Origin: Chryseolinea soli
GTDB lineage: Bacteria > Bacteroidota > Bacteroidia > Cytophagales > Cyclobacteriaceae
Assembly: GCF_003589925.1 (NCBI RefSeq)
Contig: NZ_CP032382.1
Coordinates: forward strand, 3,720,001 to 3,784,000
DNA length: 64,000 bases
Reading direction: 5' to 3'
The position numbers and the translations under genes were made by a program. Under the pieces are notes generated by a model that was not told where the DNA came from, did not search any database, and saw nothing but the letters and a program-made list of their open reading frames with translations. Of the stretch, positions 19,027-26,686 are shown piece by piece; within the stretch, counting starts at the first letter, position 1; every line of letters starts with the position of its first letter.

Positions 19027-21435
19027 ATGAAAGTCGTTTTTAAGATAGCAATAACTGAACTTCGTACACTCTTCTATTCTCCGATTGCGTGGTTGCTGAT
19101 GATTGTTTTTATGATACAGTGTGGGGGGGAATACTTTTCAGTGTTGTCTATGGTCGCCAAACAACAGGAAATTTCCATTGGTGGAAGGGGAATGTTTTAC
19201 TCTCACCTTACGGACTTTGTGTTTCTAAGCAACTTCGGAATGTTTCAGCAGGTAATGAGGAATCTATACTTATATATTCCTCTGTTAACCATGGGCCTTG
19301 TTAGCCGGGAGATCAGCGGAGGTACCATTAAGCTTTTGTATTCCTCGCCGATAAGCGTTTCCCAAATTGTTTTTGGTAAGTATATGGGGATGATCGGGTA
19401 TAGTTTGATTCTGGTTGCTGTGATGGTGGTATTCGTTGTGGCGGGCACGTTCCATATTAAGGAGCCGCAAATTTACATGTTGCTATCAGCGATGGTCGGT
19501 TTCTTTTTGTTGCTCTGTGCGTATTCGGCAATCGGTCTGTTTATGAGTTGTCTGACGGGTTATCAAGTCGTTGCAGCATTAAGCACATTTGTGATGATTG
19601 GGTTGTTGAGTTATCTGGGCGAGGTGTGGCAAAGGGTCGCCTTCGTGCGGGAAATGACGTATTACCTTTCCATCAATGGCCGAACGGAGACGATGCTTCG
19701 GGGATTAATTACGAGCAAGGATGTGATCTATTTTGTGGTCATCGTCTACATATTTCTGGGTCTGAGCATTTACAGACTCAAGGCAGGCATGGAGTCGGTG
19801 TCTGGTATAGTGAAAGCAGGTCGGTATGCAGCGATTGTGGGTTCAGCCCTACTGGTTGGATATGTCTCTTCAATTCCTGGATTGATCGCATATTGGGATG
19901 TCACCTTCGGAGATACAAGGACCCTTACTCCAAAGGTCCAAGAAATTCTTGCAGACTTCGGAGAAGAGCCGGTAGAGATAACGGCCTATGCGAATTTGCT
20001 GGATGGAACCTTTCATCTTGGAAGTCCGGGAACGTATAAAGCCAACCAGGAACGTTGGGAGTCCTTTCGTCGGTTTAAAACTGACATCAGCCTTAATACG
20101 GTGATGTATTACGATAGTGTGACAATAGACGAAGGACGCATGGGTGACCCCGGTAAGAATCCGACGTTGAAGCAACTGGGTGAACAGTATGCGAAGGCCA
20201 TGGATATTGATCTGGAGGACGTAGTAGCGCCGGAGGAAATTCGTAAGCGAATTGATTTGAGCGAAGAGAAGAACCGATATGTCATGCAATTAATGTGGAG
20301 GCATCGCACAACCAAGCTTCGCGTGTTCGACGATATGATGATGTGGCCAAGCGAAACGGAAGTAGCAGCGGCGTTTCTGCGTTTGCAACAGGCAAACCTG
20401 CCAACGATAGCATTCATCAAAGGTGATCTGGAACGCGACATTAATACCTTAGGTGACCGTGATTATAAGGCATTGACAAACCTTCCTACCTTCCGCTATT
20501 CACTGATTAACCAAGGCTTTGATGTAGTCGACATTTCGCTAGATCGCGAAGATATTCCGGAAAGCATCACGGCCGTCGTGTTAGCCGATCCTCGGGTTGA
20601 CTTGTCACAGACTGCCGTTGAAAAGATTCGAAAGTATATTCAAGAAGGTAAAAACATCATGATTGCTGGTGAGCCAACCAAGCCGGGGAAGGTGAACACG
20701 CTGAAGCCTATTCTTGATGAATTAAGTGTGGCAATGGATAACGGGATGATTATCCAGGAGGGCCTTGTCAATGCGCCGAATTTTGTTGAAGCCGTTGTAA
20801 ATAAACAGATGCAGGAAGTTTTTAAACCCCTCGGCGAAGCTATTGCCGACAGCGCCAAGTTGACCATGCCTGGTGTGGCAGCCCTAAACTATACTGGAGA
20901 CGACCGGTTTACGGTCCAGGTGTTTGCGACTACTGAAAAATACAAGACGTGGAATCGTATCAGACCATTGAATTTGGACGTGGTGACGAGGGCTGTTGCG
21001 AAAGAAACTCGAAGTGAAGACGGAAGGAAAATATTGGTAGAAGGAAAGAAGGCCGCAATTCAAGACACCGTCGGAACCGTAACATTTTCCCAAGCACAAG
21101 GTGATGTCGCCGGGCCGCTTACAACGGTACTAGGGTTGACCCGCACGGTAAAAGGTAAGTGGCAACGCATTATCGTAGCGGGTGACGCTGATTTTCTGAG
21201 TAACATGGAGTTGTCGCGCCGAGGAACAGCAAACTTCATGTTTAGTACATCGCTGTTCAGTTGGATGAGCTATGGTAAGTTTCCTGTTGATACGAGCAGG
21301 CCGACGGCGAAGGACACCGGTGTCAAGATAACGATGGATGATTTGAGATTCCAGCGCATCATCCTTCAATGGATTATACCGGGTATTTTTCTTGCCTGTG
21401 GGACGGTTATATTAATTAGACGCAAACGAAAATAG
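19027..21435 (+). CDS. GldF-GldG type fused ABC permease and auxiliary subunit
   Basis: The 802-aa protein joins two functions that are separate genes in Flavobacterium. The N-terminal part (about 1-280) is an ABC-2 permease with six or seven hydrophobic segments and the typical GLVSREISGGTIKLLYSSPIS loop. The C-terminal part (about 290-770) is a GldG-like extracytoplasmic domain (ITAYANLLDGTFHL, IMIAGEPTKPGKVNTLKPI). It ends in one membrane helix (WIIPGIFLACGTVILI) and a basic tail. Its ATPase partner is immediately upstream. The stop codon is three bases before the first MutS-like gene, so these genes are translated as a coupled block. The transported substrate is unknown. Confidence 0.88.
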   Translation: MKVVFKIAITELRTLFYSPIAWLLMIVFMIQCGGEYFSVLSMVAKQQEISIGGRGMFYSHLTDFVFLSNFGMFQQVMRNLYLYIPLLTMGLVSREISGGTIKLLYSSPISVSQIVFGKYMGMIGYSLILVAVMVVFVVAGTFHIKEPQIYMLLSAMVGFFLLLCAYSAIGLFMSCLTGYQVVAALSTFVMIGLLSYLGEVWQRVAFVREMTYYLSINGRTETMLRGLITSKDVIYFVVIVYIFLGLSIYRLKAGMESVSGIVKAGRYAAIVGSALLVGYVSSIPGLIAYWDVTFGDTRTLTPKVQEILADFGEEPVEITAYANLLDGTFHLGSPGTYKANQERWESFRRFKTDISLNTVMYYDSVTIDEGRMGDPGKNPTLKQLGEQYAKAMDIDLEDVVAPEEIRKRIDLSEEKNRYVMQLMWRHRTTKLRVFDDMMMWPSETEVAAAFLRLQQANLPTIAFIKGDLERDINTLGDRDYKALTNLPTFRYSLINQGFDVVDISLDREDIPESITAVVLADPRVDLSQTAVEKIRKYIQEGKNIMIAGEPTKPGKVNTLKPILDELSVAMDNGMIIQEGLVNAPNFVEAVVNKQMQEVFKPLGEAIADSAKLTMPGVAALNYTGDDRFTVQVFATTEKYKTWNRIRPLNLDVVTRAVAKETRSEDGRKILVEGKKAAIQDTVGTVTFSQAQGDVAGPLTTVLGLTRTVKGKWQRIIVAGDADFLSNMELSRRGTANFMFSTSLFSWMSYGKFPVDTSRPTAKDTGVKITMDDLRFQRIILQWIIPGIFLACGTVILIRRKRK

Positions 21436-21438
21436 GAG

Positions 21439-22794
21439 ATGGTTTTCGCTACAGATAAGCAAACATTGGAAGATTTGAATATCTTCGGCCGACAGGGTGG
21501 TGGATCTATCTTGGCGATATTCAATCGCTGTGTCTCACGCGGTGGCTCAGCGTTGCTTGAGGAGATGTTTCAGGCGCCGCTACGGGACGGTGCAGCGATC
21601 ACGAATCGTTGCCGAATCATCGAGGATTTCGCTGCCGGAGAGTTTCACCTGCCAATCAAGGGAGGGCAGTTTGATGTGATTGAGCCGTACTTAGCCACAA
21701 GTGACGAGCGTACTCGGCTATCGGTTGGTGAGGGCAAAATGGGCAACAGAATTGAAAAGATGTTGGCCCCGGATATCGTGGAGAACGGAATCAAGCGCGG
21801 TGTTGCTGAGCTTGTGATGGCATTGCGGTCGATACGGACATTTATAACCTCGCAAGTGATTCAGGCTGCCCAAAGCTATGGCGCCGAGCGGGACGCCATT
21901 CAGGCGATCTTAATCGGTGGCGAGTTAGAGGTTGTCTTCCAAGATGTAAACGAGGATAAGTTCAATGATCGTGAGCTAGCGGCCTTTGATAGCCTATTGC
22001 GTTTTCGTCATCGTGAACCGATGCAAAAACTGATGCGACTGGTCTATCAACTGGATGTATACTTAGCCGTCGCCCAGGTGGCGCGTGAACGGAACTTTAT
22101 CTTCCCGATAATAAGTACGTCGAAACAGTTGCTATTGAAATTGGAAGGTGTTTGCCATCCTGCGGTCCAGGGAGCCATAGCAAACTCATTGGACGTTGGT
22201 TTCGACAAGAATGTGTTGTTTCTCACGGGGGCAAACATGGCGGGCAAATCCACCTTTATGAAGACGTTGGGCGTCGCGCTTTACCTGGCACACATGGGTT
22301 TCCCCGTGCCTGCCACTGCGATGGTGTTCTCTGTTATGGACGGCCTTTACACAACCATCAATTTATCCGATAACCTGAGTGCTGGGAGCAGTCACTTCTA
22401 CGCGGAGGTGTTGCGTTTGAAGAAGATTGCCAACGAATTGGGAGAGGGTAAAAAGCTCGTGGTCATTTTTGATGAACTGTTCCGTGGGACAAATGTCAGC
22501 GATGCGCACGAAGCTACCGTCGAAGTGGTGAGTGCCTTTGCCACGAGAAGGGACAGTCTATTTGTGGTGTCGACGCACATCATAGAGGCAGGTCATTTGT
22601 TGGAAAAGAACAATAGGAATATACGCTTCATCTACATGCCGACCAAAATGAAGGGACACGTTCCGGTATATACCTATATACTTGAGGAAGGTATAACTGC
22701 CGACCGACACGGCATGGTGATTATCCGAAACGAGAAGATATTGGAGATGTTGAAAGAAGGGATTAAAGCCAAGAAGGGCATGTCCGTGCTATAA
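21439..22794 (+). CDS. MutS-like ATPase, short form (first of two)
   Basis: The 451-aa protein contains the MutS core/lever region and ATPase but not the N-terminal mismatch-binding and connector domains, so it is not canonical mismatch repair MutS. Walker A is TGANMAGKST (263-272), the signature-like segment is INLSDNLSAGSSHFYAEV (308-324), and Walker B is VVIFDELFRGTN with Asp345/Glu346. The start codon is preceded by AGGAG and lies three bases after the permease stop codon. The next gene is a paralogue of nearly the same length with Walker A at the same residue numbers. MutS-family ATPases couple ATP binding to large clamp movements, but the target here is unknown. No signal peptide is present, so it is cytoplasmic. 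Confidence 0.88.
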   Translation: MVFATDKQTLEDLNIFGRQGGGSILAIFNRCVSRGGSALLEEMFQAPLRDGAAITNRCRIIEDFAAGEFHLPIKGGQFDVIEPYLATSDERTRLSVGEGKMGNRIEKMLAPDIVENGIKRGVAELVMALRSIRTFITSQVIQAAQSYGAERDAIQAILIGGELEVVFQDVNEDKFNDRELAAFDSLLRFRHREPMQKLMRLVYQLDVYLAVAQVARERNFIFPIISTSKQLLLKLEGVCHPAVQGAIANSLDVGFDKNVLFLTGANMAGKSTFMKTLGVALYLAHMGFPVPATAMVFSVMDGLYTTINLSDNLSAGSSHFYAEVLRLKKIANELGEGKKLVVIFDELFRGTNVSDAHEATVEVVSAFATRRDSLFVVSTHIIEAGHLLEKNNRNIRFIYMPTKMKGHVPVYTYILEEGITADRHGMVIIRNEKILEMLKEGIKAKKGMSVL

Positions 22795-22814
22795 AAGTAT
22801 AACGAGGGAATTGA

Positions 22815-24146
22815 ATGGGACTGATGGTAGACAAGCAGACGCTGGAGGACTTAACGCTGGTCGGGAAGTATAAGATAAATTCTGTGTATAGCATTTTTCG
22901 AAAGGTTAAGACGACAGGAGGGGAGAAGTTACTCGATAAGCTGTTCAGTCAGCCCTTGGATGATGCCGATGCTATTAACATGCGGGCGCGCTTGTTTCAA
23001 TATTTCCAGGAAAAGGATATTTCCTTTCCTTTCGCTCCTGCAAATGTCCAGATCGCCGAAGACTATGTGGGCCTGGGGTTAAACACATCGAAACTGGGGA
23101 ACCTGCTCTCATGGGTTATTCGGCGAATGCAAGGGCTGTTCCTTCGCGATGATCTGTACCAAGAGTTTCGAAAGAAGCAGCGTATAACCATTTTAATCCT
23201 TGAGCAGCTGCTGTATGTGATCAATCATTTGGATTATGGGAATAAAAGCCAGTATCGAAATCGGATTGAGGAGGTGAAAGATATCCTAGGGCGGTCGGAA
23301 CTTAAGAAGGTGTTGGAGAAAGCTCCGTCCGCAGATGGCCCTTTCTACGAGTTTGTGACCTACGACTATCTGCTGCGTGGTGCGATGCATCAGAAGGCAG
23401 AGCAGCTATTAATGTGCATTCATGAGCTTGATGTCTATATCGCCGTGAGTGGCGTGGCTCGGGAGCGGAAGTTTTCTTACGCGTCAGCTCATCCCAGTGA
23501 CCAGATCACGCTGCACGCAGTTAATCTAAGGCATCCGTCATTGAATAAAGGTGTTCCCAACACGATTTCGTTACGCCGGGATAAGAATATGATTTTTCTC
23601 ACTGGTGCAAACATGGCAGGAAAGTCAACATTGATGAAGTCAATAGGTATTTCGATTTACCTGGGGCATATCGGATTTCCGGTGGCGGCGGAGTCAATGG
23701 CGTTCTCTGTAATGGACGGATTATATACGTCTATCAACGTCTCTGATAATTTGAATCTTGGCTATAGTCATTTTTATGCGGAGGTGCTGAGGGTGAAACA
23801 TGCTGCCGAGCAAGTCGGTGCCGGCAAGAACATGGTCGTGATTTTTGATGAATTGTTCAAAGGCACCAATGTGAAGGATGCCTACGATGCTACGCTGGAG
23901 GTGACGCGGGCTTTTTCGGAATATGACAATTGCTTTTTTGTGATCTCAACGCACATCGTGGAAGTGGGTGATGCATTGCGGGAACAACCCAATATTCAAT
24001 TTTTGTTTTTGCCAACTATGTTGAAAGAGGAAGTGCCGCAATATAGCTACCGTCTGGAAACGGGGATATCGAGCGACAGGCATGGAATGACAATCATTCG
24101 GAAGGAAGGTATACTCGATATCATTCGCCGAGCGGAGGATGGCTAA
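22815..24146 (+). CDS. MutS-like ATPase, short form (second of two)
   Basis: This 443-aa paralogue of the preceding gene has the same architecture: an N-terminal DKQTLEDL segment shared by both, a helical core, Walker A TGANMAGKST at 263-272, signature INVSDNLNLGYSHFYAEV, Walker B VVIFDELFKGTN and the ending SSDRHGMTIIRKEGIL. It also lacks the mismatch-recognition domain. The two proteins probably form a heterodimer, as MutS-family ATPases act in pairs. That is inference from tandem duplication and matching length. It is 20 bp after its paralogue and is followed within about 50 bp by the VCBS/DsbD fusion gene. It has no membrane segment. Confidence 0.88.
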   Translation: MGLMVDKQTLEDLTLVGKYKINSVYSIFRKVKTTGGEKLLDKLFSQPLDDADAINMRARLFQYFQEKDISFPFAPANVQIAEDYVGLGLNTSKLGNLLSWVIRRMQGLFLRDDLYQEFRKKQRITILILEQLLYVINHLDYGNKSQYRNRIEEVKDILGRSELKKVLEKAPSADGPFYEFVTYDYLLRGAMHQKAEQLLMCIHELDVYIAVSGVARERKFSYASAHPSDQITLHAVNLRHPSLNKGVPNTISLRRDKNMIFLTGANMAGKSTLMKSIGISIYLGHIGFPVAAESMAFSVMDGLYTSINVSDNLNLGYSHFYAEVLRVKHAAEQVGAGKNMVVIFDELFKGTNVKDAYDATLEVTRAFSEYDNCFFVISTHIVEVGDALREQPNIQFLFLPTMLKEEVPQYSYRLETGISSDRHGMTIIRKEGILDIIRRAEDG

Positions 24147-24200
24147 CACTGGGTGGAGTCATTTTATGTTGGATGGTTTAGTGGTAATAATTTATTTCGA

Positions 24201-26054
24201 ATGATAAAGGTCAATTTGCTGGTCGCTACCTTCTTGTCGCTGACGGAGTTTTTGTTTGGACAGGGTGCTACAGATCGTATCCGATCAAAGAACTTCCCGA
24301 AGTTTCCGCAAGTGTCCAATGTCGATATCGCGGGAGCACCTATACTTTCTCAGCCGGCACTTATTGTTGGTAAGGAAAAGGAAATTCGGACTGAGAAACA
24401 TGGCTTGGCATACCCTGCTTTTTATGATTGGAATCGGGACGGGAAAATGGATTTGTTGCTGGGCGAATTTGAAACGGGCCAAACAGGATCCTATATTAAA
24501 GTATATCTGAACACGGGTAGTAACAACGCGCCAGCCTACTCCGGGAAGTACTTTTATGCACGAGACGTAAAGGGAGATACTCTGACGGCGTATCAATGGT
24601 GTTGTATCGGGGTACACCCACGGGTTGTGGATCTAAACGGTGATGGATATCCAGATATATTGACCGGCCAGTACAATCCTGGGCAAGTTTCATGGTGGCG
24701 AGGCTCGAAGGAAGGCTTTTTGCCAAGACAATTTGTGGAGCAAGAAGGCTACGTTGAAAAATTCGCCTCTGGCTCCGGCGATCAGTTGGATCCAAAGTCA
24801 AATGACTACTGGAACTACACATCGACTGATTTTGCCGATTTCAATGAGGATGGGTTGCTCGATTTGTTTGTAGGCGGGTTTGGAGAGCTTCGCGTAGCGT
24901 TAAACGTCGGAACGAAGGAGTCGCCTAAATTTGGTTTAAGAAAATATCTATTGGGAATTGATGGGCTTCCGCTCTCGGTTGTTAACCCGAGCGATGAGCA
25001 ATTACTGAAAGCCCATCGTGCGTTCACTTCGCCTCACTACGCTGGTGTTTACAAGAGTTTTATAAACCCTGTTGACTGGGATGGAGATGGTGTATTGGAT
25101 TTGCTTGTGACCCATGTGTATGATAGTAAAAAGACTCCTGATCCTGTTGTATTCTTCAGAGGAGTTCAAACTGACAAAGGACTGCGGTTTGAATCTTCGA
25201 AATCATTGTTTACGGCTATGGGCATGTACAAGACATTTCCCGGATGTCAACCCAACATTAGGATTACCGATTATAACCATGATGGCGTTCAGGACCTGGT
25301 GATCGGGTTGTCACTTCCAACGGTAAATGGTTTTGAGATTGATTCACTGGCGTCGTGGAGTTATTTAAAGGATCTGGGTATTGAAGCGCCGGGCAAAGAC
25401 GCCGGACGTGCTATTGAGTATAGTGGCGGGATAGAGGCATTTAAGAAGAAGATTGAGTCAGATGCTGATTTAAAATCTTACTACCTAGGAAAATTGCGTG
25501 ATTCCAAATACCTAACGATTCGTCATCGCGGGTATGCTTATGTGATGCTGGGCAAGAAGAACCCCGTCGCTGCTAAACCGCGTGTAGCCGTCATAGCTCA
25601 GGAAGATGCCAAGCCTGTAATAAACGAGATAGCGAAGCGCATAGGGGAGGGGCCGGTGCAAGTGAACGTCAAGGCTCCAGGCGCCGTGAGAAGCTATCAA
25701 ACGGACAGCATTGTTGTTTCCTTTGCTGTCCAGGAGGGATGGTATCTCTATGCTGACACGAAGGGGAATGAGGCCCAAGGTTGGATACCAACAAAGATGG
25801 AGCTCACTTTTCCAAAGGGTATGGAAGCCATTGATCCGCCTGTGCTTCCCAAAAGTCATTATAAAGGCGGCTCTGAAATCTACAATGGCAATGACATAAA
25901 GTTTATTCAAAAGTTCAGACTTAACGATGACGCTCGAGCAACTGCTCCAGAACTCATGGTCAATGTGACGATTCACTACCAGACTTGTAACGGTGAGCGG
26001 TGTTTGGTGCCGGTTACCGAGCAGGTGGAAATGAAAATGAACTATGTTCGGTAG
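24201..26054 (+). CDS. Secreted VCBS/FG-GAP repeat protein fused to a DsbD-alpha-like domain
   Basis: The start is the ATG at 24201 (617 aa), which opens with a signal peptide (MIKVNLLVATFLSLTEFLFG). A GTG at 24153 would place 16 extra residues before the signal. The first about 430 residues carry at least five calcium-binding VCBS/FG-GAP repeats: DWNRDGKMDLLLG, DLNGDGYPDILTG, DFNEDGLLDLFVG, DWDGDGVLDLLV and DYNHDGVQDLVIG. The C-terminal about 130 residues resemble the N-terminal domain of DsbD, with a Cys pair in YQTCNGERCLVP that would exchange disulfides with a thioredoxin partner. A TlpA-like gene follows 43 bp downstream and is the obvious partner. Combining a surface-type beta-propeller with a redox domain is unusual. 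Confidence 0.85.
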   Translation: MIKVNLLVATFLSLTEFLFGQGATDRIRSKNFPKFPQVSNVDIAGAPILSQPALIVGKEKEIRTEKHGLAYPAFYDWNRDGKMDLLLGEFETGQTGSYIKVYLNTGSNNAPAYSGKYFYARDVKGDTLTAYQWCCIGVHPRVVDLNGDGYPDILTGQYNPGQVSWWRGSKEGFLPRQFVEQEGYVEKFASGSGDQLDPKSNDYWNYTSTDFADFNEDGLLDLFVGGFGELRVALNVGTKESPKFGLRKYLLGIDGLPLSVVNPSDEQLLKAHRAFTSPHYAGVYKSFINPVDWDGDGVLDLLVTHVYDSKKTPDPVVFFRGVQTDKGLRFESSKSLFTAMGMYKTFPGCQPNIRITDYNHDGVQDLVIGLSLPTVNGFEIDSLASWSYLKDLGIEAPGKDAGRAIEYSGGIEAFKKKIESDADLKSYYLGKLRDSKYLTIRHRGYAYVMLGKKNPVAAKPRVAVIAQEDAKPVINEIAKRIGEGPVQVNVKAPGAVRSYQTDSIVVSFAVQEGWYLYADTKGNEAQGWIPTKMELTFPKGMEAIDPPVLPKSHYKGGSEIYNGNDIKFIQKFRLNDDARATAPELMVNVTIHYQTCNGERCLVPVTEQVEMKMNYVR

Positions 26055-26097
26055 GTAGTTCCAAAGGAGCTTACACTCAAAACGAAAAATAAATGAT

Positions 26098-26622
26098 ATG
26101 AAAACAATATTGGTGTTTGTTTTTGGTCTGCTTGGCTTTGTTTCGATTTGTAACGCCCATGTCACGGCGTGCGATCATGCCGTGTTGTTGAAAGATTCAG
26201 CAAGAGTCGGGGAGCCTATTTCTTCCTTTGCAATGAAGACCCCAGATGGCAAAGTCCTAAAGGCTGACCAGCTCAAAGGCAAGATTCTTGTTTTGGATTT
26301 TTGGGCTTCGTGGTGCGGTCCCTGCCGAAAGCTCACCTTCGAAGTCGACAGCCTTCTGGGTGCCTATCACTCCTCTCCTAACTTTCAGATGATCGGAGTG
26401 AACTTTCAGGAAAACAAGGTTGAGGCGGCAATGCAGTATTGGAAGCGCCATGGCTACAAATTTCCAATGGCTTCCGATAACGATGTGCTAGGCAACTCGA
26501 TAAAAGCGGGAAACCCTACAATTCTGGTGATAGACAAAAAAGGCGTTGTCAGGGGACGCTGGGACGGGTACACCCGTGGAGCGGCCCGAGAAGTCAAGTT
26601 GCTTGTTGATTCTCTTCTTTAG
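26098..26622 (+). CDS. TlpA-like secreted thioredoxin
   Basis: The 174-aa protein is a periplasmic thiol-disulfide oxidoreductase. It has a cleavable signal peptide (about residues 1-20, ending SICNA), a TlpA fold with active site WCGPC at 72-76 and a cis-proline loop in KAGNPTILVID. It lacks the helical tail of its paralogue at 16624. It lies 43 bp after the DsbD-alpha fusion and 64 bp before the M16 peptidase gene. It probably takes or gives electrons to the Cys pair of the upstream protein, which is inferred from adjacency. Confidence 0.9.
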   Translation: MKTILVFVFGLLGFVSICNAHVTACDHAVLLKDSARVGEPISSFAMKTPDGKVLKADQLKGKILVLDFWASWCGPCRKLTFEVDSLLGAYHSSPNFQMIGVNFQENKVEAAMQYWKRHGYKFPMASDNDVLGNSIKAGNPTILVIDKKGVVRGRWDGYTRGAAREVKLLVDSLL

Positions 26623-26686
26623 TCGGCCAACGGGCTCCAAACCCGAATGAAATAGCAAACTAATTAACAATTAAATACAGCAAAAG

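Noticed and set aside
25512..26165. Long minus-strand open frame (217 codons)
   Set aside because: It is antisense to the DsbD-alpha domain and the start of the TlpA gene, has no family features, and the plus-strand frames are clearly coding.
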